Below, piece by piece: positions 20,104 through 32,326 of a DNA stretch of 64,000 nucleotides; position 1 is the stretch's first letter; every line of letters starts with the position of its first letter. The stretch comes from Spiroplasma endosymbiont of Labia minor. GTDB taxonomy: Bacteria > Bacillota_I > Bacilli_A > Mycoplasmatales > Mycoplasmataceae. The notes below the pieces were generated by a model, which saw only the letters and a program-made list of their open reading frames with translations, ran no database searches and was not told the origin of the DNA. The stretch covers positions 620,001-684,000 of the forward strand of contig NZ_OZ026465.1 in the NCBI RefSeq assembly GCF_964019845.1, read 5' to 3'. A program made the position numbers and the translations under genes.

Positions 20104-23100
20104 AAAATTAAATGTTAATTGTTCATCATTTGATAATGCACTTAAAACACCCATTTGTTCAAATAATTTCATTTGTGTTTGAGTCACTTGTGTTCTATTT
20201 TTTAAATCATTTATTGATGATATTGGTTTTTCTTGTCTTGCCTTAACAATTGAATTTGCCAAAGCTTCACCCAGTGAATCAATTGAACCAAAGGGAGGAA
20301 TTATTGATTTTATACCATCTTCATTTAATTTAACAGTATAATTCAAAGCTGCAGATAAATTAAAATCAATATTTTCCATTTTAATTCCACGTGCATACAT
20401 TTCTAAGGCAACTTCATATGTTGTAATTAGTGATTTTTCTTTTGGTGTCACAGGATTATTTTGTGCTATTTTAGTTTCTATTTCTTGCATATGTAATTTA
20501 ATAGCATCAAATCCTGCACAAATTTTGATTAAATCCATTGCATCTATTCTAGTTGAAAAAAATGTTGCATAATATTCTGCTGGATAATAAACTTTGTATC
20601 AAGCAATTCGATATGCCATTAAAACGTATGCGGTAGCATGTGCTTTTGGAAACATATATTTAATTTTTAAACAAGAATCAATGTATCATTGTGGTACATC
20701 ATGGTCTTTTAATAATTTAATATTTTCAGTAGTCAAACCTTTTCCTTTACGAACAGATTCCATAATATTAAATGCTTCTTTTGATGGCAAATTCATTGAA
20801 ATTAAATAAACCATAATATCATCACGACAACCAATTACAGTAGAAATATTTGCAGTTCCTTCACGAATAAGTTTTTGAGCATTATTTAATCAAACGTCTG
20901 TCCCATGCGATAGACCAGAAATTTGAACAAGGTCTGCAAAATTTTTTGGTTTAGTTTCTTTTAACATCCCTCTAACAAATTGTGTACCAAATTCCGGAAT
21001 ACCTATTACTCCTGTTTGTTCATTTTGAATTTGATTTGGTTCTATTCCTAATTCAAGTGGTGATGAAAATAATGAATATACTTTTTTATCTGATATTGAA
21101 ATTTTGATTGGATCAACACCTGTAAGATCTTTTAACATTCTAAGTGCAGTTGGATCAACATGACCTAAAATATCCATTTTCAATAAATTATCATGTATAG
21201 AATGAAAATCAAAATGTGTAGTTAATCATGTAGATGAACTATCATCTGCTGGATAATTTACTGGAGTGAAATCCTCAATAGAATATTCTTTTGGTAAAAT
21301 AATTATTCCACCCGGATGTTGTCCTGTTGTTCTTTTAACTCCTGTTGCCAAATCAGCAATTCGTTCTATTTCAACAGATCGTGGTAAATTGTCAATTCCA
21401 TATTTTTTTTCAAAATATCCTTTTACATAACCATAGGCAGTTTTATCTGCCACTGTAGAAATTGTTCCAGCTCTAAAAACATTATGTTCACCAAACATTT
21501 CTTTAGTAAAATTATGCGCTTTTGGTTGATATTCACTAGAAAAGTTTAAATCTATATCTGGGACTTTATCGCCATCAAAACCTAAAAAAGTTTCAAAGGG
21601 AATATCATGTCCATCACCTCGCAATAATGCATTACAATTTGGACAATTTTTTTCTGGTAAATCATACCCACATTTAAATCCATGTGGAGTATCAAAATTT
21701 GAATATTTACATTGATCACAAATATAATGTGCTTTTAATGGGTTGACTTCCGTAATTTTTGCAGTTGTTGCCACAAAAGATGAACCAACAGAACCTCGGG
21801 AACCAACTAAATAACCTTCATTTAATGAACGTTCAACTAATTTATGCGATATTCAATAAACAACTGCAAAACCATGTTTAATAATTGAATCTAATTCTTT
21901 TTCTAATCTTTTTTCTACAATTTGTGGTAAAACATCACCATATATTTTGTGTGCATTTTTATAGCATTCATCACGAAGCAATTCATCTACATTTTCAATA
22001 ATTGGTCGATATGAACCTGATTTAATTGGAATTATGTCTTTATCAATTTGATCAGCAATATAATTTGAATTTTCAATAACAATTTCTTTAATTAATTTTT
22101 CGTCATCTAATCATGAAAATTCTTCTAACATTTCTTCTGTTGTACGTAAATAATTTTCTGGATAATCTTTTATTCGCCCACGATAATCAAATAATGGATG
22201 AGGAACTCCGCCAAGTCCTTTTGTATTAATATACACTTCTCTTATTTTTGCCAACGATGGTTCAGTGTAATGTGCATCAGATGATGCAACTACTTTTACA
22301 TTTTCCTCTTTTGCAAGTGCAATTAATTTTTTTACAAAAAATTGAAATCTCTCTTTTGTTACATCTGAACGCTGTCATAAATGCTGACATGCGCTAAGTG
22401 GTTGCAATTCAATGTAATCATAATTTTTTAAATTATTTTTAACAGTCTCATATGATCCCGTCATAACTTGATCAAAAATTTCTGAATCAAGACAACTTGC
22501 ACCTAGTATTAAATTTCCAGATGTGTATTTTTCTAGTAAGTGTGATTTTAGAATTTTTGGTGAATTAAAAAAATCTTCAACATGTGAAACTGAAATTAAT
22601 TCATAAAGTTCTTTTAAACCTTTTTGGTTTTTAGACAACACAGTGATATGATGACCCTTATTACGTTTAAAATTAAGGTTATCATGCATATCTTTTGGTG
22701 CTAAATTATTTAAATCATCAAAAGTTTTAACTGTATTTGTTTTTCTTATATGTTGCAATAAATGTTCTAATACATTCATTAAAATTTCAGCGTCATAATC
22801 ACCACGGTGAGCAATTGAATCATCATAAAAAATACCTAATTTTTTTGCAACAACACCAAGTCGATGCGCTTTTAGTTCTGGTAAAATAACACGTGATAAA
22901 GTTAGAGTATCTAACATTCCATTTTCAAGTGGTGGATAACCAAGTTTTCTACAATATGATTGTAAAAACCCTATATCAAAATTTGCGTTATGAGCTACCA
23001 AAATTCCATTACTAATAATATTGTAAATATTTGCAAATTCTTCTTCAATGCTTTTTTTGTCACTCAACATTTCATTTGTTATATTTGTTAATTCTGTTGT

Positions 23101-24600
23101 GAATCTACTTAGACTTTGTTTTGGTTTTATTAAGATATCGTGTCTTTCTTTAATACCTGTTTTATAATCTACAACAACAGCTCCAAATTCTATTATTTCA
23201 TCTTCTTCTGGAGATAATCCTGTTGTTTCTAAATCGAAAACAACAAATCTTGATTCATCTATTTTTTCTGATAAAGAATTTTTAACATATCAAATTTCGT
23301 CATTTAATAAATTTAAATGCGAGCCATATATTAATTTAATTTTTTTATCTTCATCAAGTTTTGAATTTACTTTTTTCAAAGACTCATATGCTTCCGGAAA
23401 AGCTTGTACATTTAAATGATCAGTTATTGCTATTGCTTTATGACCTCAATTTGCAATTGTTTCTATATAATCTTTTGCACTACTTACACCATCTAGTGTT
23501 GACATTTTTGTGTGCGTATGTAATTCAACTCTTTTTTCTTTTGCATTATCAAAACGATTATGTGTTTCAACTTTTTCATCTATTTTTATAAAATTAGAAA
23601 TATAAAAAACATTTTCGCGTCTAAAATCAGAATAGCGCATGTCTCCAGAAAAAGCTAATCAATCTCCAACTTTAACTAAATCATCTTTGTGTTTCAAATA
23701 AAAATCACTTTGCATTTGTTCATCATTAAAATCATTAAATAAAGTTGGCTCTTCATTTTTTGCAAAAAAATTTGCAAAGATAGAAGATACATTATCTGTC
23801 AAAACTAAATTAACATAATATCTTCCTGCTTTTGAAATTTTTGCTTCTTTTTTTAATACTTGCGCATGGATAATAATGTTTGGAACGTTATTTTCTAAAT
23901 CATCTAAATTTTTATAAGTTGGTGGTTCTGTTTCTAATTTTTTTTTGAATCCTAAATTACTTTTTTTTTGTGGTCTAGAAAATGCTGCCTGTGAATTGCT
24001 ATCTTTTTTTTCAATTGTAAAAGATTTATTTTTCATAAGATTCGAATTTTTCTTTTCAAGTTCTTTTAAATCTTCTATATAATTTTCCAACAAATCATTT
24101 GAATTATGATCATTCAAAATAATTTTCATATGCAAATCTTTAAAACCATATTTAATAAATTTTTTTGAATAATATTCTCTATGTTTTTCTAAAAAATCAT
24201 TAACGGTTTTATTTTTTGTACTAATTAATATTAATTTATTATTTTCATCATATACAAAAGAATTTCTATTTAATAATTGTACAAAACCATCTTTAACTTC
24301 AGCTTTTTTTTCTTTAATATAAATCATAAAATTTCATAAGATATCTTCAGTTAGATTATTGTTATTTTCAACATTAATTTTTATTGAAGCTGGAATTTTT
24401 GAATTTGATTTAAATGAATTTTCCAATTTTCCAATTAATTCAATTGGCAAAAAATTTTTAACATTAAATATAAAGACAAGTTTATTTTTTGTTTTAGAAA
24501 AATAAGGTTCTGCAATTGTTGCAAAATGAAAATATTTTTCTTCATCAGGTGTAAGCGATAGATCATAATTTTTAAATACTACTTTCAATAATTCATCCAT
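20101..24600 (-). CDS. polC: DNA polymerase III alpha subunit, PolC type
   Basis: The protein is 1499 aa, the replicative polymerase of low-GC Gram-positives and mollicutes. In order: N-terminal domains, an OB-fold region (about residues 160-310), the PHP domain with [13 protein letters not shown] (about 325), the embedded 3'-5' exonuclease with [11 protein letters not shown] and [12 protein letters not shown], a zinc-binding cysteine cluster (CDQCKYSNF...CPNC), the palm with [12 protein letters not shown], and the C-terminal helix-hairpin region. AAGGAG precedes ATG 24600. The full 4.5 kb frame is intact with many TGA tryptophans. It ends at a terminator and follows rseP, a common mollicute order. 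Confidence 0.97.
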
Positions 24601-24612
24601 TAATTTCTCTCC

Positions 24613-26007
24613 TTATAAAAATAAATCTTTAATTGTTACACCAATAAAGACTAATGCAAACAATATTGCACCAGCAGAATATAAAACAATTTTAACTTTA
24701 TGTGGTAATTCTTTTCTTATTATCATTTCAATAATATTTTCAATAAATCTGTAGCCATCTAGTGGTGGAATAAAAATCATATTAAGAATAAATAAATTTG
24801 CTGAAATTTCAGCTACATATAAAAAGAATTTTTCTGCAGATTGAATTTTCATTGCTGTTTGAGAGGCAACTCCAACTGGTCCTGCAAGCATATTAAATTT
24901 TCCAGTGAAAACTAATCCAAAAGATTTCAAAATTGAAACAGATTGCATGAAAGTATCTTTTCAGCCATAACCATATGCATTTAGTGAGGAACTAAAATAT
25001 CTTGTTGGCGCAGCTATTCCAACAGAATTGTTTTCTCTAAATTCTGTTTTATAATTTGTTTGTACTTCATTTGGATCATAATATGAAGATCATTCTGTAA
25101 TGAAGAAGTCTCTTTTTTTATTTTGATAATCATATTCACTATCGACAATACCATCGTATTTATTTATATGTTTAATCATAAATCTTATTTGAGTATTATA
25201 AATATTTGAATCTTGTTCTTCTAATTTAAAACCTAAATTATTTATAAAATTGTAAACAGTTTTTTCATAAGTTGCTGCTTTAGTTGATGAAATTTTATTA
25301 ATCATTTCGAAATTATCATTCAAGGCAAAAACATCTTCATTATTTGTTTCAATATTATTTCATAAAACTTTTTCGCTGTCTTGACGAACACCCCCCCTAT
25401 CAATTTTATTTGCATTACTTTGTTGTTCATCTTTTGTCGCTTGACTGTTATAAATTGTTTGAATTACTTCTCAACCTCAAATAACGTATTGTTGATTAAT
25501 TTGGTCTGTTGAATTTGGGTTTGAATTTTTAATTGTATCATCAATCAAATTGTAAACAATTTGATTTTGCCCATATGTTGCACCAAAAAATGACATGTCA
25601 TCAGTTTTGTGTTTTGTAATTGAAAAAATAGTTGTGATTAAAAATAAAGCTACAAAAAAATTAATTAAAGGTCCACCAATTATAAAAAATGTTTTTTTTC
25701 ATCTTGCAATGTAATCCATTTTTCTTTCACTTGGAATTTTTTCATCTTCCTCTTCTCGTCCTAATGGAGGATCAACTTTATCTGATGCGATAGAACAAAA
25801 ACCACCTAATGGAAAAATTCTAATTGAAACTCAAGTTTCCTTTCCTTTTCAAGTAATTATTCTAGGGCCAAATCCAATTGCAAATTCATAAACATATGCT
25901 TTAGAAATTTTTGCAATAACGAAATGTCCAAGTTCATGTAATGTGATTAAAATAAAAAGTAAAATAACTCCAATAAAAAAAGCTAAAACAATCATTCCAG
26001 CACTCAT
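24613..26007 (-). CDS. rseP: Site-2 (M50) intramembrane zinc protease RseP
   Basis: The protein is 464 aa. It is a membrane metalloprotease that cleaves transmembrane substrates. The first membrane helix carries LHELGH, with the zinc ligands and catalytic Glu. The second ligand region is LFILNMIFIPPLDGYR near residue 405 (N-x-x-P-x-x-x-x-D-G). Between them is a large extracellular insert of about 250 residues that is degenerate compared with PDZ domains. It lies seven bases after dxr and 12 before polC, in the conserved uppS-cdsA-dxr-rseP order. Confidence 0.92.
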
Positions 26008-26014
26008 AAAATTA

Positions 26015-27154
26015 TCACTCCTTATCAATAATTATTTTCTTTGTTTGCTCTCTTATCAATAAATCAAATTCTAAAATTGATTTAAAGTCTGTAATTTTTT
26101 TTGGTTTTGTTAATAAAAAAATTTTTTCAACAATATTTGTAATATCTTTAAATAAAATTTTTTTGTCAATAAATGCTTGAACAGCTATTTCGTTCGCTGC
26201 ATTCAAACTAATTGCAGAAGAATTATTTTCAGTTAGACATTGTTTTGCAAATGAAATTGGTTTAAATCTTTTAACATCTATATTTTGTAATGTAAGATTA
26301 ATTAATTTGTCAAAATCCAATTGACTAGCTTGATTATAATTTTTACGTTTTGGATAATGTAAAAAATAATTTATAACTTGTTTCATATCCGGTTTTGATA
26401 ATTGAGCTATTATTGATTTATCAGAAAATTGGACCATTGAATGAATAATAGATTGCTTATGAATTAAAACATCTATATCTGTTGTGTTAAACAAATGATA
26501 TGCTTCTATAATTTCTAATGCCTTATTAAACATAGTTGAAGAATTTATTGTAATTTCTGCGCCCATTTTTCAATTCGGATGTTTAAATGCATCCTCATAA
26601 TTTATTTCATTTAATTGATCAATTGTTTTGTCAATAAAATTTCCACCAGAAGCTGTTAAAAGAATTTTTTCAATTTTATTTTCTTTATCTAAACATTGTC
26701 AAATTGCTGCATGCTCCGAGTCAATTGGATATAATCTTGCTTCTTTATTTTGTTTTAAAAGTTCTTTTATTAAATGTCCACCCACAACAAGTGATTCTTT
26801 ATTTGCAAGCAATAAAGTTTTATTTTTATTTAAAATTCATAGACTAATTTCAAAACCGGCAAAACCAGAAATTGCATTAATAGCCAAATCAAATTCTATT
26901 TCTTGTGGAATATTTTTAATAATGTTTTCATTTCAAAATTTTATATTTGAAAAATTATTTTCATAGACAAAATTTTTATTTGTAAAAGCAAATTTAATAT
27001 CATTATTAGTGTCCAAAAAGTTTTTTAAAAATTCTTGATTTTCAAAAACACTGACAGCAATAATTTCAAATTCAGTTTCAAATTGATTTAATATTTCAAT
27101 ACATTGCGTTCCAATAGAACCTGATGCACCAAAAATGATCACCTTTTTTTTCAT
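26015..27154 (-). CDS. dxr: 1-deoxy-D-xylulose 5-phosphate reductoisomerase
   Basis: The protein is 379 aa. It converts DXP to 2-C-methyl-erythritol 4-phosphate with NADPH, the committed step of non-mevalonate isoprenoid synthesis. The NADPH-binding GASGSIGTQ lies at residues 9-17; [13 protein letters not shown], the catalytic-site ASGGNF and [16 protein letters not shown] all match the family. Its start overlaps the cdsA stop by one base (TAATG), implying coupling. Many mollicutes lack this pathway, so its retention points to a Spiroplasma-Entomoplasma-type host. The other MEP genes are outside the window. Confidence 0.95.
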
Positions 27155-28308
27155 TATTTAATTACCAGTTCAATAAAAAACATTGCAAAAAAAACTAATG
27201 TAAAGGAATCCATTCTATCTAAAACTCCTCCATGTCCAGGAATTAAATTAGAATAATCTTTAAGTTTTTTATAACGTTTAATTAAAGAAAATAATAAATC
27301 ACCCAAAACTCCTACGACTGCAAAAATTTGTGAGAATACAACATAAATTAAACAAGTTGCAACAACACCAGAATTTGATCTAAAAGCTTTTATTGGTACT
27401 GATCACGGAGTATGAGAAAGTGCATCGTTTGGTAACGGAAATACTAAAAGTAGAATTGCAAATAATGATCCAGCAATAGTTGATGTGGTAACACCAATTA
27501 TTGTTCCCTCTCAAGTTTTTTTAGGTGAAACAACCGGAGCCATTTTATGTTTACCAAAAGTCATTCCTCCAAAATAAGCAAATGTATCTGTAAAAATTAT
27601 TATTAATCATGCTCATAAAATTGTATTAAATCCATATTTTCAATGTCTTGCATCATATGGACTAGAACTATTATTTGGTATGACAAGTTCCAGTTCAGTG
27701 TTTGAAAATCCTTTATAAGCAAAGACAATGACAAAAACTAAGACAACTAAAAAAAATCCATCAATAATTTTTTGTTTATTAACATATCATGCAATTAATA
27801 AATAAATCGCTAAAATTACAATTGCTAAAATTACTGGCATTCATCATTGAAATCATTTATCTAATTCAAGATAATTATAAGGATGATAACTAGACATAGC
27901 TAAAGAAGTTGGGAATAAAAATCAAATATTTGCAATAACAATAGATAATACTTGAATTCAAGGTTTTCTAAAATCAAAACTATGATTTAATTCATATGTT
28001 GATATTGAAACTAAAAACATTGACATAACAATTGATACATATGCAGCAATTTCTAATAACGGTGTTTTTAAATTTTGGACAATACCATCTGTATAAATTG
28101 CGCCAGATGCAACATACGAAAATAATAAAATCAATAAAACCACAGCTGATAATGTTCTAACTTTTAATGTGTGTTGAACTTCTTTTATTTTAAATCTATT
28201 TCTACCAACATTGGAGTCAGAATCATTATTTTCAAGAGTATTTTGAATATTATTATTGAAATCTTCATTTTCATTTGTTTGTAATGAATCATTTTTAGTT
28301 TTTTTCAT
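27154..28308 (-). CDS. cdsA: Phosphatidate cytidylyltransferase
   Basis: The protein is 384 aa. It makes CDP-diacylglycerol from phosphatidic acid and CTP in the membrane. About eight hydrophobic segments follow a hydrophilic N-terminus of some 50 residues rich in Asn and Asp. The signature near the C-terminus, [20 protein letters not shown] followed by GVLDRMD, is the CdsA motif. ATG 28308 has GGAGG upstream. The gene overlaps uppS by 14 bases and dxr by one base. Confidence 0.93.
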
Positions 28309-28978
28309 TAATAACACCTCCAAACCTTCTATTGCGTTTACTATAGTCTTCTATTGAATCAATTAAATTCTGGTTAGTAAATTCAGGTCAAAACACATCT
28401 AAAAATAATAATTCTGCATAAGATGATTGCAGCAACAAAAAATTTGATAATCTTTTTTCTTGACCAGTTCTTATTAATAAATCTACATTTGGTAAAAAAT
28501 TGGTTGACATTTTAGCTCGTAATTCTTCATAAGATTTTATGCTATTTACTTTTAAAGCCGTGTCTATTTCTCATTGACTACCATAATCCATAAGTATTGT
28601 CAAAATCATGCCATCACAATTTTTAGTTTCAAACATTGCCTTTTCTAAAAATGAAATTGTTTCTCTTGGCATTATATTTTTTCTGCCAATTCAAATAATT
28701 TTAATATTATTTCTTTTGTAAAACTCAATACGATTTTCATTAAACATAATTTCTGGCATAGTCATTAAAAAATTAATTTCATCACTTGATCGATTTCAAT
28801 TTTCGGTTGAAAATGTAAATACACTTAGATATTTAATACCTTGATTAGAGGCTTCTTTGGCAATTTCATCAATATTTTGCATTCCGATTTTGTGACCATA
28901 AGTTCTTGCTTTATTTTGTTTTTTAGCCCATCTACCATTGCCATCTAAAATAATTGCTATATGATTTGGAATTTCCAT
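28295..28978 (-). CDS. uppS: Undecaprenyl/polyprenyl diphosphate synthase
   Basis: The protein is 227 aa. It is a cis-prenyltransferase that extends farnesyl diphosphate. Key motifs are AIILDGNGRWAKK near the start (the catalytic Asp), YLSVFTFSTENW, and DLLIRTGQEKRLSNFLLLQS toward the end with the substrate-binding Arg. Mollicutes lack peptidoglycan, so the product probably serves another lipid-carrier role. It lies 22 bases after pepP and overlaps cdsA. Confidence 0.94.
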
Positions 28979-29000
28979 TTAAATCTTCCTTATAAAATTT

Positions 29001-30080
29001 TTATTTAACAATTTGCAAAGTTCTTATAGCTGTTGTTAAGAATTCATGGCCTGTTTTTGTAACCAAAATATCATCTTCAATTCTAACTCCGCCAATACCA
29101 GGAATATATATACCAGGTTCTACAGTAACAACCATACCAGTTTGCAACAACTTAGTATCAACACTATTATTGTATGGTTCTTCATGAATTTGTAAACCTA
29201 AACCGTGGCCTGTACCATGTGTGAAATATTCACCATAACCTTGTTTTGCAATATAATCAACGCAAATTTGATGTATTTCTTTTCCAGCAATTCCCGGTTT
29301 AATTGCATCTATACCTTTTTGTTGAGCTTGATAAACTATGTCGTAAATTTCCAGCAATTTTTGATTGTTAACGTTTAAAATGGCAAAGGTTCTTGTTTGA
29401 TCAGATGCATATCCTTTATAAAAACAACCCATATCTAAAGTAATTAATTCACCAGCAACTATTTTTTTATCTGTTGGCACTGCATGTGGTTTTGCTCCAT
29501 TTTCACCTGATGCTACAATTGTATCAAACGATAATTTCTGCGCTCCATGTTTTAAAAAAGAATCTGAAACAAATCTCGCCAATTCTTTTTCATCAATACC
29601 AGGCTTTATTCATAATAAAACCTCTTTAAACACTTCATTTGTAATATCACAAGCTTTTTTAATATTTGCAATTTCTCAATCATCTTTAATCATTCTAATT
29701 GTCTCTAAATTAATAGCAATTAAATTAGCCATAATTTGTTTTTTTAATTGTTCAACATGATTAACAACTAGTCAATCTGATTCATAACCTAATGATTTGA
29801 CATTATGTTTTTGCAATTTTTCATTGAATTGTTTTCATAATGATTTATCTCCACTGCCAAATTCAATTAATTCATCCACATTTTGCAAATCAACCAATGT
29901 TCTGGCAGCTGTTATATACCTACCATCCAAAAACAAATAAGTTTTTTCTTTAGTTATTAATAAATAACCTAAACTAGATGGAAAACGTGAATATCAATAT
30001 CTATTTTCTGTTGAATACAATAACATAGCATCGATGTTATTATTTGACAAAATTTCTTGCATTTGTTCTTTTCTAGACAT
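29001..30080 (-). CDS. pepP: Xaa-Pro aminopeptidase (M24B)
   Basis: The protein is 359 aa. It removes N-terminal residues next to proline using two metal ions. The creatinase-like N-terminal domain is followed by the pita-bread domain with the ligands in [38 protein letters not shown] and [12 protein letters not shown] 30080 gives the usual length; an ATG three codons upstream (30089) lies closer to the GAGAG ribosome binding site and is a real alternative. It heads the run leading to uppS, cdsA, dxr, rseP and polC. Confidence 0.92.
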
Positions 30081-30148
30081 AAAAATCATATTCTCTCTTT
30101 CGTACTTTTATAATATAACACAATTTATAATGGCAGATTTTGAATTTG

Positions 30149-30193
30149 AAAATAAAAAACCATAAACAAGCAATTTGTTTGTGGTTTATTTAA
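30149..30193 (-). terminator. Intrinsic terminator after rpmG
   Basis: AATAAAAAACCATAAACAA, a four-base loop and TTTGTTTGTGGTTTATTT form a long stem between rpmG and pepP on the minus strand, with T-rich flanks on both sides. Confidence 0.8.
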
Positions 30194-30201
30194 AAAATGA
30201 A

Positions 30202-30348
30202 TTATTTTTTTTGTTTATGTAATGTGTGATCATTACATTTTTTACAATATTTATTTACTTCAATTTTTTCTTTACGTTTATCATTTTTTGCAATATAGTT
30301 TTCATTTTTACAAATTGTACAACGTAAAATGACACCTTCTCTTGGCAT
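30202..30348 (-). CDS. rpmG: 50S ribosomal protein L33
   Basis: The protein is 48 aa: [19 protein letters not shown] then [19 protein letters not shown]. The CTIC and CKKC pairs form the zinc ribbon of the zinc-containing L33 type. It is followed by a terminator, and upstream lies a divergent lipoprotein gene with its own promoter. It is a single-gene unit. Confidence 0.95.
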   Translation of the reverse strand: MPREGVILRCTICKNENYIAKNDKRKEKIEVNKYCKKCNDHTLHKQKK

Positions 30349-30510
30349 AACTCTCTCAAACTCCTTTATGTTTTGTATAGACTTTTAGTATTTTTCAACC
30401 AAAACACGCATATTTATAATATCAAAAATATTATAAATATCTCCTATTTTTTCATTTTTTTGTGTAAAATAATTAAGATTAATTGAATTTCAAGGAGGAT
30501 TTTTACTTAA

Positions 30511-31236
30511 ATGAAAAAAATGCTAACTTTACTTGCAACAATAACTTTAACAACACCAACAACTGTTAGTGTTGTCTCTTGTTCATCAAATACTAATTTC
30601 AAAGATTTTGAAAAATGAATTAATCAAGAGCAATCATTTATACTTTATGTTGGTGCAAAAGATTGCCCTCATTGTCAAGTATTTGATAAAGTTTTTGCCA
30701 ATCGTGATTTAGATCAATTTGAAAAAAATATAAATACAAGAATTGATGCAAATTCAAACACAATAATTAGCCAATGATATAATACTCAACAAGATTATGA
30801 AGAACTTGCAGAAAGCAAAACAATTAGTGATGATTATAATTCAAATTACAGTCAAGAATTAAAAGGTAATTTATTGTTTCATTATTTTCAATCAGATAAT
30901 TATTCAACTATTTGAAGTGAAAAATGAGCTAGCAACTTAGTTGATTGACTAGTTGATGGAATGATAGCTAGACAAAAAATAATAGATGATTTTAGATATG
31001 GCGATAATGATAGTTTTTATGATTCTTTAGATTTTAAATCAGCTATTGAATCTACACCATTATTTGTTATTATTCGAAATGGAAAACTTGCTGGTGTTAC
31101 AAACGGAATGGAAGATGAATCAACAACAGGAAATAATGATGATCAATTAATAGACGATTGATTTACAACTATTTCAAATATGTTTGTTCATGATGATTGA
31201 AACCCAAGAGAAGATAACAAAAAAAGTACATCTTAA
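30511..31236 (+). CDS. Thioredoxin-fold lipoprotein with CPHC motif
   Basis: The protein is 241 aa. An excellent AAGGAGG precedes ATG 30511. A lipoprotein signal ends VVSC (Cys24), so the protein is exposed on the outer face. FILYVGAKDCPHCQVFDKVF at about residues 44-63 is the strand plus CxxC helix of a thioredoxin-like domain. STPLFVIIRNGKLAGV near 190-205 carries the cis-Pro strand of the same fold, with a long acidic helical insertion between. It may reduce or isomerise disulfides or hold another thiol chemistry at the surface. It ends in a strong terminator. The substrate is unknown. Confidence 0.8.
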
Positions 31237-31250
31237 TAAAAATAATTTTA

Positions 31251-31291
31251 CAAAATAAAATGGCGCTTGTTCAATGTGCCATTTTATTTTG
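31251..31291. terminator. Bidirectional intrinsic terminator
   Basis: CAAAATAAAATGGC, a 13-base loop and GCCATTTTATTTTG pair perfectly. It separates the thioredoxin-like lipoprotein gene (plus) from the converging sugar-kinase gene (minus). Confidence 0.85.
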
Positions 31292-31329
31292 TAATTCATA
31301 GTATTTATCAAATTTTATTATCATTATGT

Positions 31330-32274
31330 CTATTTATCAATTATCTTAATATTAATTGTATTTTCAAATTTATTAATCATTTCAATCATTTTTGCATCAG
31401 CAATTCTTTCTGAATAAGCAGTTGCACTACCACACAAAATTGAAGTTTTAAATGATTTTTCAAAATCATTTGTTTCAATAAATTTTTGAATAAAACCAGC
31501 AAGCATGCTATCACCAGCACCAGCAGCGTTATTCAATTTAAAGATCGTTTTTGGAATTGAAGCTGAAAAAACTTTATCCTTAGTAATTAAAATTGCTCCT
31601 TTATTTCCTTTTGAAACTAAGACATTTTGTGTACCAAGTTGAATTAGTTTATTTGCAGCTGAAATTAAGTCTTCATCATTATTAATCTTTACATTTAAAG
31701 TAGTTTCTAACTCTTCAAGATTTGGCTTAATCAAAAAAGGCTTTTCAGTTAAACTATTTAATAATAATACTCCAAATGAATCTATAACTAATAAAGCAGT
31801 ATTTTTATTTGCAATTGCACCAAGTTCTTTATAAATATAATTTCCTAAATTATCTGGTGAACTTCCACTAATTATTAAGACATCATTTTTTGTTAAAACT
31901 TCATCTAAATATCATTTTAATTTATCAATTTCTGTACTAATTATTGCTGGAGCTTTCGCACTAGCTTCTGTTTGAGAATCATCAATAATTTTTAAATTAA
32001 TTCTTATATTTTGAGCCGAATTAAATTTTTTATAATTTATTTTGCTTTTATTTAAATCATTCAAGAAAAATGATTCCATTAAACCATTTATAAAAATTAT
32101 CGATTCATTGTCTTGATTTAGTACATTTAGCATCATTGAAACATGAATCCCCTTACCTGCTGCATATATATCTGTTGTAATTGGTCTGTTCGTTTTTCCC
32201 TTTTTAAAATCGTCAAATTTTAAAATATAATCTAAAGCTGGTGAAAGAGTCAGTACATAGATTTTTTTTGTCAT
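31330..32274 (-). CDS. PfkB-family sugar-phosphate kinase, 1-phosphofructokinase-like
   Basis: The protein is 314 aa. PfkB-family marks are the start VLTLSPALDYIL, the AAGKGIHVSMMLNVL substrate loop, IKPNLEELE, and the C-terminal anion-hole and catalytic motif NNAAGAGDSMLAGF. This subfamily phosphorylates fructose-1-phosphate (fruK) or tagatose-6-phosphate (lacC). It is the third gene of the DeoR regulator-PTS permease-kinase unit, so it probably acts on the phosphosugar that the PTS delivers. The exact substrate cannot be told from the sequence; fruK is the best guess. Confidence 0.85.
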
Positions 32275-32326
32275 TATTTATTTGACTATCAAAAAATAGT
32301 CATTCCCCTTTTACTATTTATTTTTA

